This document shows positions 24,546-34,170 of a stretch of 64,000 nt of DNA, one piece after another. Source of the DNA: Hymenobacter mellowenesis (GTDB lineage Bacteria > Bacteroidota > Bacteroidia > Cytophagales > Hymenobacteraceae); the NCBI RefSeq assembly GCF_030581005.1, contig NZ_JAUQSX010000002.1:1-64000 (forward strand). Direction: 5' to 3'. A program made the translations under genes and the position numbers. The notes beneath the pieces were generated by a model, which was not told where the DNA came from, ran no database searches, and saw only the letters and a list, made by a program, of their open reading frames with translations. Every line of letters starts with the position of its first letter. Positions within the stretch are counted from its first letter, which is position 1.

Positions 24546-25205
24546 ATGAAAGCCTTTATTTTCGATATGAACGGGACCATGATTCACGACATGGACTACC
24601 ACACCCGCGCCTGGCGGCACCTGTTCAACCACGACTTGGGCGGTAGCTTCACCCACGAGGAAGTGAAGCCGCAGATGTACGGCAAAAACCAGGAGGTACT
24701 GGTCCGCATGTTCGGGCCTGACCGGTTTACGGCCGACGAAATGGACCGGCTATCGTTGGAAAAGGAGCGACGCTACCAGCAGGAATACCTGCCGAATCTG
24801 GCGCTGCTGCCGGGCCTGCCCGCGTTTCTGGAAGCGGCCCACCGGGCGGGCATTCCAATGGCCATCGGCTCGGCGGCCATTCCGTTCAACATCGATTTTG
24901 TGCTCGATAACCTTCGCATCCGCCACTATTTCAGCGCCATCGTGAGCGCCGACGACGTGGTGCTCAGCAAGCCCCACCCCGAAACCTTTCTCAAAGCCGC
25001 CGCCCAGCTCGGCGTGGCGCCCGCCGACTGCCTCGTGTTCGAGGACGTGCCCAAGGGCGCCGAGGCGGCCCTGAACGCGGGCATGAAAGCCGTGGTGCTC
25101 ACCACCACGCATGAGGTGGCGGAGTTTGCGGCGCTGCCCAACGTGCTGCATTTCGCGCCGGATTTTACCGACGAGTTTGTGCGCGGGCTGTTGCCGGGGG
25201 CGTAG
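24546..25205 (+). CDS. HAD-superfamily hydrolase, beta-phosphoglucomutase-like, with Asp-to-Asn change
   Basis: 219 residues. Motif I reads FIFDMNGTM: nucleophile Asp7 is present, but the usual second Asp is Asn9. Motif II is in AIGSAAIPFN, motif III Lys is in VVLSKPHP, and motif IV FEDVPKGAEAA is intact. The cap domain follows motif I (HTRAWRHLF onward) as in beta-phosphoglucomutases. The second Asp is the general acid/base in this family, so phosphatase or mutase activity could be weak or altered. This DMNGT variant may be a Bacteroidota subgroup. ATG at 24546; monocistronic. Confidence 0.85.
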   Translation: MKAFIFDMNGTMIHDMDYHTRAWRHLFNHDLGGSFTHEEVKPQMYGKNQEVLVRMFGPDRFTADEMDRLSLEKERRYQQEYLPNLALLPGLPAFLEAAHRAGIPMAIGSAAIPFNIDFVLDNLRIRHYFSAIVSADDVVLSKPHPETFLKAAAQLGVAPADCLVFEDVPKGAEAALNAGMKAVVLTTTHEVAEFAALPNVLHFAPDFTDEFVRGLLPGA

Positions 25206-25218
25206 AGCGGCTAGAATG

Positions 25219-25324
25219 AAAAAGAACGTCATGCAGAGCGCAGCGAAGCATCTTTACCGCAGCAGTAATCATATTTACTATTGCGGGCAAGATGCTTCGC
25301 TGAGCTCTGCATGACGTTCTTTTT
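25219..25324. repeat. R1 palindromic repeat
   Basis: Arms with AAGAACGTCATGCAGAGCGC and its near complement. The outer A/T runs could let it act as a terminator for the HAD gene. Confidence 0.9.
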
Positions 25325-25345
25325 ACCAGTGTTAAATCAACCTGC

Positions 25346-25630
25346 CTACATCTTCGATTTCGTCTTGCCCTTGGCGGCACGTTTGGCGTCGCGGTGGGCT
25401 TTCTTTTCGGCGTCGGAGCGGGTCCGAACCGGGGTGCCGGTGCCGGGCGACAGCACGTCGCGGTTGTTGGCGATGTTGGAGCCGTCCATGGCTGTGCCCA
25501 CGCGGGGCTGGTTGTTGGAGGGCGCTGTGGGATTGGTGTTGTTGTCGGCCGGCGCGTTGCTGGCGGGCTTGGTTTGAGCGAATGCGGCGGTGCTCAGGCC
25601 CAGCGAAAGCATTAAAGTGAGGAGTTTCAT
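25346..25630 (-). CDS. Small secreted basic protein
   Basis: 94 residues. Signal peptide MKLLTLMLSLGLSTAAFAQ, then an Asn/Pro/Ala-rich disordered stretch (NAPADNNTNPTAPSNNQP), and a strongly basic tail (EKKAHRDAKRAAKGKTKSKM). No family recognised. It resembles the protein at 2002-2331 in plan: signal peptide, low-complexity middle, basic end. Possibly envelope or matrix associated. Confidence 0.65.
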   Translation of the reverse strand: MKLLTLMLSLGLSTAAFAQTKPASNAPADNNTNPTAPSNNQPRVGTAMDGSNIANNRDVLSPGTGTPVRTRSDAEKKAHRDAKRAAKGKTKSKM

Positions 25631-25699
25631 AACGCGGTGGAGAAGGAATGGGGAATACCCTTCCTACGTGCTACTGTCGGGCTGGGGTTGCGCGGCGGC

Positions 25700-27628
25700 C
25701 TACGGCAGCACCAACACCCGCACCGCCGAGGGGTGCGCCGCGTCGTGGTAGAGCCGGATAGTAGCCTTCTGAAAGTCCTTGGCCTCGGCCGTGGCAATGG
25801 GCACGAAGGTTTGCGGGTTGCGGTCGACGAGCGGAAACCAGGTGCTTTGCACCTGTACCAGCAGCCGGTGGCCTTTCTGGAAGGTGTGCAGCACATCGGG
25901 CAGCTCGTATTTTACTTCCGTGGGCTGGTTGGGCTTAAAGGCCTCGGGCTTGGAAAAACTGTTGCGGAAGCGGCCGCGCATCACCTCGGCGCGCACAAGG
26001 CGCTGGGTGCCGTCGGGCAACTCGTCGATGACTTTCACGATGAAATCGGCGTCGGTGCCGGAGGTGCTCACCCATAAATCGGCCGTGAGCGGGCCGGCCA
26101 GGGTCAGGTCGTCGGGCAGCGTTTCGGTGCGGAAGCTGAGTACATCGGGCCGCTTGGCGGCGAAGCGCTGGTCCTCTATCATGTATTCGTTGTTGCGGCC
26201 GCCGTGCACGCCGTCGGTGTAGGGCACGGGGTTAGCCGGGTCGCTGACGTATTGAAATGGAATCTTAACGCTTTTATCAGCACGCACATTTTGAACATAT
26301 GAAGGCGTAGATTTCAGCCCCATTGGTCCTTCATTTGTTGCTTTTGGGTCAACCACAGTAAGACTGTTTCCTGTCTTGAAATACAACAGGCGTGGTTTCG
26401 TGGTGGTAGGCGGCCAAGCCGGGTACGTTTTCCACTCGTTCGTGCCCGTGTTGAATACCGTGGCCTCGGCCGGGTTGAAGCTGCCTTTGTCCTTGAGGTA
26501 GAAGTTAAAAAACGGCGTTTCCAGCGTCTGGCGGAAGGTTTCGGCAGTGTTGGAGCCGAAGCTGAGGGGGCCGAAGCGGCTCCAGTCGGGGCGGGCCCAG
26601 GCGCCGTGGGTCCAGGGGCCCATCACGAGGCGATTGGTGGCGGCGGGGTTCTGCTTTTCGATGGCCTTGTACGTGTTCAGGGCGCCGAAAAGGTCTTCGG
26701 CATCGAACCAGCCGCCCACCACCAGCACGGCCGGCTTCACGCCCGTCAGGGCCGGCCGGATGTTGCGCGCCTGCCAGTAGGCGTCGTAGGTTTCGTGCTG
26801 CTGGTACTCGTTCCAGATGCGGGCGCGGTTGTTGAAATACTGCGGGCCATTGGCGTTTTTGATGGGGCCAAGCTCCAGAAAGAACTTGTAAGCGTCTTTG
26901 GGCTCGAACTTGAAAAGCGACTGATAATTGGCCACCGGCCCGGTGCGCGGCACATCGAAATAGTTGGTAAACTCAAAGTTGTCGAGCAGGAAAAACGCGC
27001 CCTTGTGCCGCGCGTCGTCGCCCATAAACTCATCCGTGACGGGCGCCTGCGGCGACACCGCTTTCAGCGCCGGGTGGGCATTCGGCAGCGCCGCCGAGGC
27101 GTAGAAACCGGGGTAGCTGATGCCCACCATGCCCACGCGGCCGTTGTGACCGGGCACGTTTTTCAGCAGCCACTCAATGGTGTCGTAGGTGTCGGAGCTT
27201 TCGCTAATGCTGGACTTGAAAAGTGCTTGACTGTCTGGATAAGTCGTGCCGGCCGGGGTCATTTCCTCAAACTGGCCTTCGCTCATATAGCGCCCGCGCA
27301 CGTCCTGGTACACGAAAATGTACTTCTCCTGCGACAATTCCCGGCTCGGCCCTGGCCCGCGCTGGCGGTACTTCTGCTCGCCATACGGCCCGGCCGAGTA
27401 GGGCGTGCGCGTCATCAAAAACGGGTAGGGCGTGGCCGCCGAGGCATCCTTGGGCACGTAGATGGTGGTGTAGAGCTTCACCCCGTCGCGCATAGGTATC
27501 TGGCGGTCGAGCTTGGTGTAGTGCTGCCGCACAAAGGCGGAATCCTGGGCGCGGGTTTGGGCGTGGGCGGCCGGCGCGGCGGCGCAGATGGCGAGCAGGA
27601 GGGCGGTGGTGAGGTAAGGGCGGGCCAT
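25700..27628 (-). CDS. CocE/NonD-family alpha/beta hydrolase, secreted
   Basis: 642 residues. Signal peptide ends AAPAAHAQ. The N-terminal hydrolase domain has VPMRDGVKLYTTIYVPKD-like IPMRDGVKLYTTIY, VYQDVRGRYMSEGQF, nucleophile Ser in VGMVGISYPGFY, and GPWTHGAWARP with the likely His. The C-terminal jelly-roll domain (about 430-642) contains FRTETLPDDLTLAGPLTADLWVST. The family includes cocaine esterase, glutaryl-7-ACA acylase and X-Pro dipeptidyl peptidases; the substrate cannot be told. It is exported, probably periplasmic. Monocistronic, with R1 upstream of its start. Confidence 0.92.
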   Translation of the reverse strand: MARPYLTTALLLAICAAAPAAHAQTRAQDSAFVRQHYTKLDRQIPMRDGVKLYTTIYVPKDASAATPYPFLMTRTPYSAGPYGEQKYRQRGPGPSRELSQEKYIFVYQDVRGRYMSEGQFEEMTPAGTTYPDSQALFKSSISESSDTYDTIEWLLKNVPGHNGRVGMVGISYPGFYASAALPNAHPALKAVSPQAPVTDEFMGDDARHKGAFFLLDNFEFTNYFDVPRTGPVANYQSLFKFEPKDAYKFFLELGPIKNANGPQYFNNRARIWNEYQQHETYDAYWQARNIRPALTGVKPAVLVVGGWFDAEDLFGALNTYKAIEKQNPAATNRLVMGPWTHGAWARPDWSRFGPLSFGSNTAETFRQTLETPFFNFYLKDKGSFNPAEATVFNTGTNEWKTYPAWPPTTTKPRLLYFKTGNSLTVVDPKATNEGPMGLKSTPSYVQNVRADKSVKIPFQYVSDPANPVPYTDGVHGGRNNEYMIEDQRFAAKRPDVLSFRTETLPDDLTLAGPLTADLWVSTSGTDADFIVKVIDELPDGTQRLVRAEVMRGRFRNSFSKPEAFKPNQPTEVKYELPDVLHTFQKGHRLLVQVQSTWFPLVDRNPQTFVPIATAEAKDFQKATIRLYHDAAHPSAVRVLVLP

Positions 27629-27668
27629 GGGGGACTGTATTGGAAAGCGCGGATTTCTAATTCAAAGG

Positions 27669-27780
27669 AACGTCTTGTCGAACGCAGCCGAGACATCTCG
27701 CGTGCCGAAGTAATCAAAACCGTTTCTACGATTGATTCACTACCCCACGCGAGATGTCTCGGCTGCGCTCGACATGACAT
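27669..27780. repeat. R1 palindromic repeat, variant arm
   Basis: Arms CGTCTTGTCGAACGCAGCCG and CGCGAGATGTCTCGGCTGCG-containing right arm. Here GAGACATC replaces GAAGCATC in both arms together. Confidence 0.9.
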
Positions 27781-27814
27781 GCTGATTCCATTCTCCCAAC
27801 CGCTCCGCCTTTCC

Positions 27815-30800
27815 TCAGCGCAGCAGCCGCACCGTCGTATCCAGGCGCTGGGTGATGAGGTAGTCGCGGTATTGCTGGCGCAGGCGGGCCATGGCTTCGC
27901 GCTGCTCATCGCGCTGGAAGAGGCGCACTTTATACTTCTCTTTGGGGGCGGTGCGGCGCAGGTTCACGTAGGTGAGCTTGCCGTTGTCGGAGTGGCTCAC
28001 GGGCTCGCCGTTCCGGATGCGCTCCACGCGCTTGTCGTTGTTGCCAAACAGGGCCTGAAGGGGCTTGAGGCCGATAAAGAGGTTGGTGGCGCCATCCAGG
28101 CCGTAGTGCCCGCTGATTTCGAGGTTGCTCAGGTTGCTGTCCAGCCGCAGGCCGGGGATGATGAGCTGGCCCTGGGTGAGCAGGAATTCGCCCGTCACCG
28201 GCGCGAAGTAGAGGTGGCCGGTGCGCTCGGCTTTCATAAACTTGAGTGCCTCCATCAGCACTTCCACGTTTATCAGCTCCAGGTTGCGGAAATCGACTTT
28301 CAGGTAGCCATCGGTTTTCGCGAAGTCGGGCAGAAACTTTCGGCCGAGGTCGGTGCGGATGTCGGCCACGCCGCGCAGGCTGCCGCGGATGTTTTCGCCG
28401 CTCAGCACGTTCAGGCCCATGCCGCTGGCCCCGGCAAACAGGGCCGGCAGCTCCACGTCCTGCAGGCGCATCTGGAGCTGGGTGGGGTGGTGGGCGCGGT
28501 TGGCCGAGCTGCGCATGTAGCCGCTCAGCCGGATGCCGCCCTGCAGTACGTCCACCGAGCAATTATCCAGCTTGGCCTCGCCTTCGAGCAGGTGCGACAC
28601 CAGCCGGAACCGGCTGCCCTGCAAAGGCCCGTAGTGCACCTTCTCGGCCTCCACGCGCAGCACCGCGCTCAGCACGCCGTTGGAGAGCAGCGAACGGTTG
28701 CCGGGCGACTGCAGGCGCTGGGAACGGCGGGTGGCCTTGCGCTGGATGCGGGCCAAGCTGCGGGCTGTGGGCACGGTATCGGTGGGCGTAGTGAGGCTGG
28801 AAATGAGGCCCAGCAGGCGCGTCACGTCCAGGGTGGCGTAGCGCAGGGTCATGTCGGCATCGGCCGCCACGAGGTGAAAATCCTCCACTTCGGCGGTGGC
28901 CTGGGCTTCGCCGTAGCCGCCCTCGGGCGTGCGGAAGCGCAGGTAGGGCAGGCGCAGCAGGCTGCCGGTTTTTATCAGCTGCAGGCCCACGTGGCGCATG
29001 CTTTCGTCTTCGGGCAGCTGGGCGTGGTCGATGTCGAGGGTAAGGCGGCCGTTGGCGGCCAGTAGCAGGTCGCGCAAGGCGGGGGAGGCCGCCGTGGGGC
29101 TGCCCTTGCGTTTGCCCGGGCGCGCGGCCCTCGCCGTGGGATGGGTGAAACGCTCCACAAATTGCCGGTAGTTGAGATTGGCAAAATGCACGCCGAGGTC
29201 ATACTCCACGGGGGCCACGCGGTTGTCGGGGTCGGTGGGCCAGTGCACGTTCCCGCGCACGTCGCCGCCCCACACCCGGCCGGCCAGGTTCAGAAGCTGC
29301 ACCTGCCGGCCGTCGTGGCGCACGCTCACGGCCAGGTTGCTCAGGGTATCGGCGGCCAGCAGCAGGCGCTGGCACTTCAGGTTCACATTCAGCCGCAGGC
29401 CGGGCGGAATCAGCTCGCTGCCCAGCGTGGCGGCCAGCTGGGCGCGGTCGCGGGCGTTGCGGGCCCGCTTGGGCAGGCTGGTGGGCGAGAATCCGGGGCC
29501 CGCCTCGCGGGGCAAGGGCCGTAGCAGATGGCGCAGGCTGGCCACACGCAACTCATCCACCTGAAAATTACCGTTGATGCTGGCGGTGGGGTGTTTTCCG
29601 GTCAGGTAATTCAGCAAATGCACCGTGGTGGCCGAGGCCTTGAAGCGCATGCCGTTCAGCACACCCGAGGCGTTGGAAAGCCGCCACAGCGAGTCCTGCA
29701 GGCCCACTTTCACGTTGAGGGCCGAAAGGTCGGCGCCGCGCTGCGGTAGCAGGAAGGACGCCTGGTGCAGGGTTACGGTGCCGTAGAGCAGGATGTTTTT
29801 GCGGGGCCCGAGGTCGGGCCGGTTGGCCGGGGGCGGCAGCAGGCCGCGCATCCGCAGGTCGAGCTCGGCCACGCCGCTGCGGGCCTGCCACCGGTCGGGC
29901 GAGAGCAGGGCGGCCAGCTCGGGCAATTCCGTGCGGCCCTTGATGTGGCCATTAACGAAAGGCCGCTTAAAGTCGCGCAGCGTGAGGGCCGCATCGAGCC
30001 GGCCGGCGGCGGAGTAGATGCGGCAGCGCCGGAGGGTGAGAATAGTGGAGCGGATGTTGTGCCGGGGGCCGTTGTCGTAGGTGCCGGCTAGGTCCCAGCG
30101 GGTGATGTGGCGGCCTTCGCCGGGCCATTTCAGGCTGGCCGCGCGCAGGTTGAAGGTGAGCACATTGTGGGGCGTCACCTTGGGCCCGCTGATGCCCGTG
30201 ATGCTGTAGTGGATGTGGGCCTTACTGAGGCTGGTGGCGCCGGCCAGGTAGGGCTCCAGGCGCGGCGGCAGGGCGGCGTGCAACACGTCGGGCAGCGGTT
30301 GGTTGCCCACAAAGCGCAGGTTCATCAGTGTGCCGGCCGGCTGGTCGGGGTCCACGGTGTTGGTGCCGCTCACCCGAATGGTGTCGCCGTTGAGGGTGGC
30401 GCGGGTGCGGTAGAGCAGGCCCTGGCGGTTCCCGAACGTGTATTTGTAGTGCACCCAGGCTTGCACCGGTTCGTTCTCAAACAAGGTGCCGGCGCGGGTG
30501 CGCAGGTAGCTGAGCTGCCCGTCGAGGGTGCCGGCCACGTGCATCACGCCGCCCCGCAGCCGCACCGATAGATGGGCCACGTCGGCGCGGGCCCCGAAGG
30601 CCGTGCGCAGGTAGCCATTCTGGGAGCTGAACCGGAAGTTGGTCACCAGCAGCTCGTCCAGCGTCAGGTTGATGCCGGGGGCCTTGCCGGTGCCGCGCTT
30701 GCGCTTGCCGCGCAGCCCCCAGGAGCGGCCCAGCGAGTCGACCCGCTCCCGAAAGTCCACGTCGGTCACGGCCAGCCGCTTCACCAGCACGCGGCCGCGC

Positions 30801-31114
30801 AGCAGCGGCAGCAGCTCCAGGCGCAGGTCGGCGCGGGCAATGCTCAGCACTGGCATGCGGCGCCGAAACGACGTGTCCGTCAGGGCAATGTGCTGCAATG
30901 AAGCCGTGAGGTGCGGAAAATCACGCCACGGCGAAAAGTCTACCTCGAAGGGCTCTAGCACCAGCTCCGAATTGTGGGTGAGGGCATGACGCACTTTCTG
31001 GGCCACGATGCGCCGGCCGTACTCGCTGCCCGCCAGCCACATCACTCCCACGCCCCCCAACACCACCAGCAGAAGCACTGCCGCTAGTACGCGCCGGAAG
31101 GAGAATGATTTCAT
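27815..31114 (-). CDS. AsmA-like large envelope protein
   Basis: 1099 residues. One N-terminal membrane helix (RVLAAVLLLVVLGGVGVMWLAG), then an AsmA-type N-terminal region: VLEPFEVDFSPWRDFPHLTASLQHIAL and LPLLRGRVLVKRLAVTDVDF. The rest is long repetitive beta-strand sequence, with an AsmA C-terminal segment around TGEFLLTQGQLIIPGLRLDSNLSNLEISGHYGL near 950-1020. Such proteins bridge inner and outer membranes and are thought to carry lipids. Alone in its unit, with R1 after the stop. The call is firm; cargo unknown. Confidence 0.88.
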   Translation of the reverse strand: MKSFSFRRVLAAVLLLVVLGGVGVMWLAGSEYGRRIVAQKVRHALTHNSELVLEPFEVDFSPWRDFPHLTASLQHIALTDTSFRRRMPVLSIARADLRLELLPLLRGRVLVKRLAVTDVDFRERVDSLGRSWGLRGKRKRGTGKAPGINLTLDELLVTNFRFSSQNGYLRTAFGARADVAHLSVRLRGGVMHVAGTLDGQLSYLRTRAGTLFENEPVQAWVHYKYTFGNRQGLLYRTRATLNGDTIRVSGTNTVDPDQPAGTLMNLRFVGNQPLPDVLHAALPPRLEPYLAGATSLSKAHIHYSITGISGPKVTPHNVLTFNLRAASLKWPGEGRHITRWDLAGTYDNGPRHNIRSTILTLRRCRIYSAAGRLDAALTLRDFKRPFVNGHIKGRTELPELAALLSPDRWQARSGVAELDLRMRGLLPPPANRPDLGPRKNILLYGTVTLHQASFLLPQRGADLSALNVKVGLQDSLWRLSNASGVLNGMRFKASATTVHLLNYLTGKHPTASINGNFQVDELRVASLRHLLRPLPREAGPGFSPTSLPKRARNARDRAQLAATLGSELIPPGLRLNVNLKCQRLLLAADTLSNLAVSVRHDGRQVQLLNLAGRVWGGDVRGNVHWPTDPDNRVAPVEYDLGVHFANLNYRQFVERFTHPTARAARPGKRKGSPTAASPALRDLLLAANGRLTLDIDHAQLPEDESMRHVGLQLIKTGSLLRLPYLRFRTPEGGYGEAQATAEVEDFHLVAADADMTLRYATLDVTRLLGLISSLTTPTDTVPTARSLARIQRKATRRSQRLQSPGNRSLLSNGVLSAVLRVEAEKVHYGPLQGSRFRLVSHLLEGEAKLDNCSVDVLQGGIRLSGYMRSSANRAHHPTQLQMRLQDVELPALFAGASGMGLNVLSGENIRGSLRGVADIRTDLGRKFLPDFAKTDGYLKVDFRNLELINVEVLMEALKFMKAERTGHLYFAPVTGEFLLTQGQLIIPGLRLDSNLSNLEISGHYGLDGATNLFIGLKPLQALFGNNDKRVERIRNGEPVSHSDNGKLTYVNLRRTAPKEKYKVRLFQRDEQREAMARLRQQYRDYLITQRLDTTVRLLR

Positions 31115-31232
31115 AGAAGCCGTGGTTGCCTGGCCTTAGCGCGACAATGGGCCGCGCACAGTCCAGCCAAAGTAGCCCCAATACGGGAAATATGCCGCTA
31201 AGTATACTGGCAGCCGGCCCGGCAGCCCGGAA

Positions 31233-31931
31233 TTATTCCTCTTCGGCGGCCACCGCGTCGGCGTGGGTGGTGGCGGCGTATTCGTCGGCGTACTTGAAAT
31301 CTTCCAGCCAGTTGGCCGAGCCCACCACGTCGAAGACCACGGAGTTGGCCGTTTTTTCAGTTTCTTTCAATTGCCAGAGAATGGACTTAGCCTCCACGAA
31401 TTCCGTGCCCGCCAGCTGGGTGCTGAACAGGCGGTTGAGCAGGGCGTTATCGGGCAGGCCCTGGGCCAGCAGGCGCAGCAGGGGCGCGGCTGGCTCCGTG
31501 GCAAATACGTCCAATTCGGCCGGGTTTTCGGTTGTGCATTTCACCTGAAACTCCACGGCCTTGGTGGCCGGGAAGGTGCCGTTGAAGGCATCGTGGAGCA
31601 GCTGGGTGCCTTGGTAGAAGCCCTTGTGCAGCGGCATCTCGGGGTTTTCCTCCCACAGCTTTTCGGTCAGCATCTGGTGCGAGAGGTTCTCCACCTGCCC
31701 GCTGGTCAGCTGCTCGGGGAAGAGGTAGCCCAGCACGACTTCGGCCGCCTCGCGTGGCTCCAAATCGGTGAAGGACATGAGGCACATTTCCTTCAACTCG
31801 GCCTCGCTCACGGCGTCGGCGCCTTCAAAATTCATCTTTTGCAGCAGGGCGCGGTAGTCGGTGTTCTGCCAGGAATTGGGGAGTTCGGTCAGCGTGGAAA
31901 AGCTGAGGCGCTCAACGGTGAAATTTGACAT
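31233..31931 (-). CDS. Conserved-type hypothetical protein, 232 aa
   Basis: Soluble acidic protein with no signal peptide. It starts MSNFTVERLSFSTLTELPNS and has segments LKEMCLMSFTDLEPREAAEVVLGYLF, LSHQMLTEKLWEENPEMPLHKGFYQG and ending in an acidic AVAAEEE tail. The structure looks mainly alpha-helical. I do not recognise a family. It is alone between the AsmA-like gene and a 380-base gap, and leftward like both neighbours. Confidence 0.65.
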   Translation of the reverse strand: MSNFTVERLSFSTLTELPNSWQNTDYRALLQKMNFEGADAVSEAELKEMCLMSFTDLEPREAAEVVLGYLFPEQLTSGQVENLSHQMLTEKLWEENPEMPLHKGFYQGTQLLHDAFNGTFPATKAVEFQVKCTTENPAELDVFATEPAAPLLRLLAQGLPDNALLNRLFSTQLAGTEFVEAKSILWQLKETEKTANSVVFDVVGSANWLEDFKYADEYAATTHADAVAAEEE

Positions 31932-32313
31932 GGAAATGGCGGCGAGGAGAATAAAATGAAAGGACGAGCACCTGAATAGGCGGCCCGCTACGGTCGGGTT
32001 TACGAGCGCGCCGAACAAACAACCGGATTCTGGCACGATGCAGGGGCGGGGGCGTACCCGACTGGACGGCTGCACCACATCAACGATTCTGTTCAACGGC
32101 GGGCGGGGGCAAGCCCTGCCCTTACATCGTTCAAACGGAGCATCGGCAGCAGAATGCACTAGGTTTCAATCCCAAAAACGCCTAGCTTTCGGCTCCCAAT
32201 TTCCCGCGCTCAAGCGCCGTCAGCCGCCCGCCATCTTTGCCGCCGAATCCGGCTCATTAAGCCAGTACGTTTTTGTGCCTGCTGATTTACTCTTGGACTT
32301 TTTTTGTGCGTAT
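31932..32313. other. Intergenic region, no gene seen
   Basis: About 380 bases upstream of the gene at 31931 and downstream of the kinase at 32314. No exact -7 consensus facing left, palindrome or convincing small frame was found. Confidence 0.45.
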
Positions 32314-33768
32314 TTAAGCCACAACGGGAAGTGTAAAAAAGAACCGGCTGCCTCTTTCGGGCTGGCTTTCAACCCATAGCGTGCCGCCCTGCGCCGCGAT
32401 GAACTCCCGGGATATACTCAGGCCCAGGCCCGAGCTGTTGCCCTTGGCCGTGCGGCCCGGCACGCCGGCAAAGCGCTGAAAGATGCGCTTGTGGTACTCG
32501 GCCGGAATGCCGGGGCCGCAGTCTTCCACGCTCACGCGCACCATTTCGCCCCAGGGCAGCACCCGCACCACCAGTGGCGCCGCCGTGGGCGAGTACCGGA
32601 TGGCATTGGACAGCAGGTTGATGAGCACCCAGGTGGTTTTTTCCACGTCGCCCTGCACCTCGGGCAGGCCGTCGGGCACCTGAATATCGAGTTGCAACTG
32701 CTTGTCGGCGAGCTGTGGGTGCACCGTCTGGGTGGCGTAGCCGATGACGTCGGCGAGCTTCATTTTCTGCACGTCGAGCTTGATGCCGGCGCCCGCATCG
32801 AGGCGCGCCACGTCGATGAGCTGGCCCACCATGTTGAGCAGGCGCTGGGTTTCCTCGCCGATGCCGGCGGCCAGCTTCTGGCGCTGGGCGGCGTCGGTGC
32901 GGTCGTTCTGGAGCAGCATCAGGCTGAGCTTGATGCTGGCCAGCGGCGTTTTCAGCTCGTGCGAGATGGTGGCCAGGAACCCCGATTTCACCTCGTCGAG
33001 CTTCTTGAAATCGGACACGTTGCGCAGGCAGAAAATGTGGCCGCCGGGCACCGTCTTGCCGGTCTCGCCGGTGCTCAGCTCGATGGGGCTGATGCTGAGC
33101 TGGTAGTGCGGCGCTTCGCCTTTATGCGGGAAGGTGAACACGGGGTCGGGCACGGCGTCGCCGGCCAGGTTGTGGGCGGCCAGCGGGGCCAGCAGTTCCC
33201 GCAGCGGCTCGTTTTTTTCGGCTACCACAGCGGCGGGCTGGCCTTCGAGCTCGGTTTGGCGCAGGCCCAGCAGGTCGCAGGCCACGGGGTTGGCCAAGAT
33301 GATGGTTTGGTGCTCGTCTAGCAGCAGCAGGCCCTCGTCGAGACTGCGCACCAAGCTGTCCATGCGGTTGCGCTCGGTGAACAGCTCGGCCAGGGTGGCG
33401 CGCCGGTCGGTCTGGGCCTGGCTCAGCACGCGGTTCACGGCGGTGGCCACGGAGCCCACTTCGTCGCGCCGGCCCACGCCCACGCGGGTAGCGGGGCCGG
33501 GGCCGGCCACCTTTTCCACGTCGACGGTGAGGCGGCGCAGCGGGCGCACCACCACGCGCGGCAGCCGCACCATCATCACAACACCCACCGCCGTGCCGGC
33601 CAGAAGAAAGGCTAGCACCGTGGAGCGGGCCACGTTGAAATCGTGCTGCTCGATGCCGTGGGCGCCGTTTTCGAGGTAGTTGATGGTGAAGAAGGCGTAG
33701 CCGCCCAGCCCCAGCAGCAGCAAAAGTAGCAGGAACACGCTGAAGCGGATTTTGAGTTTGAGGGACAT
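32314..33768 (-). CDS. Membrane sensor histidine kinase (HAMP-PAS-HisKA-HATPase)
   Basis: 484 residues. Two membrane helices (about 8-28 and 48-66) enclose a short periplasmic loop, then HAMP (about 68-120), a PAS domain (about 135-260, LDEGLLLLDEHQTIILANP), HisKA with the phospho-His in FLATISHELKTPLASIKLSL, and HATPase with NLLSNAIRYSP, EDCGPGIP and GNSSGLGLSISREFI. The small sensor loop suggests it senses through the membrane or the PAS domain, as in NtrY- or KinB-like kinases. No response regulator is adjacent; the sigma-54-type regulator at 40524 is a possible partner. Start at 33768; upstream ATGs would only add low-complexity sequence. Confidence 0.92.
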   Translation of the reverse strand: MSLKLKIRFSVFLLLLLLLGLGGYAFFTINYLENGAHGIEQHDFNVARSTVLAFLLAGTAVGVVMMVRLPRVVVRPLRRLTVDVEKVAGPGPATRVGVGRRDEVGSVATAVNRVLSQAQTDRRATLAELFTERNRMDSLVRSLDEGLLLLDEHQTIILANPVACDLLGLRQTELEGQPAAVVAEKNEPLRELLAPLAAHNLAGDAVPDPVFTFPHKGEAPHYQLSISPIELSTGETGKTVPGGHIFCLRNVSDFKKLDEVKSGFLATISHELKTPLASIKLSLMLLQNDRTDAAQRQKLAAGIGEETQRLLNMVGQLIDVARLDAGAGIKLDVQKMKLADVIGYATQTVHPQLADKQLQLDIQVPDGLPEVQGDVEKTTWVLINLLSNAIRYSPTAAPLVVRVLPWGEMVRVSVEDCGPGIPAEYHKRIFQRFAGVPGRTAKGNSSGLGLSISREFIAAQGGTLWVESQPERGSRFFFTLPVVA

Positions 33769-33915
33769 GGCAGGGGAGGAGCCGGCGGCAGGCATGGCCG
33801 CCGGCACTAAGAAATCAAGAGCAGCCAGGCCGGTCGACAGGCGGGGGGCGGGGCGAGGCGGCGGGGCTTGCCGTGGGCACATGCCCCCGCCAAACGCTCG
33901 CCCCCGCCCCGGGCC

Positions 33916-33943
33916 CAAAGCTAGGTACCGGCCCCTGGGCAAA
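33916..33943 (-). promoter_or_regulatory. Promoter of the sensor kinase gene
   Basis: Read leftward: TTTG (33943-33940), 16 bases, TAGCTTTG (33923-33916). Near-consensus, about 145 bases upstream of the ATG at 33768, giving a leader of about 140 bases. Confidence 0.6.
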
Positions 33944-34170
33944 GACGCGGGATGAATCGCCGGGAGACGGCCGAAATTACCGCAGTCCGTACTTTTAGGC
34001 AGCGCAAAAATCCGAAAAGGCTTGATTGTTTTGATTCCGAATACGTTATTGGGAAGGCGTGCCACGAGTTGCCCGAACTTTTGGCCCCGATAACGACTCC
34101 TTATCTGGTGCGGTAACCAATTGTTTCGGCTTCAATTGCTCCGCTTTCTGCAACTCCAAGCCCTTTGGCC

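Noticed and set aside
26606..29065. 819-codon plus-strand frame spanning two genes and an R1 repeat
   Set aside because: It runs antisense across the CocE-type gene, an R1 palindrome and the AsmA-like gene. No domain is recognisable; it is an artefact of GC-rich codon use.
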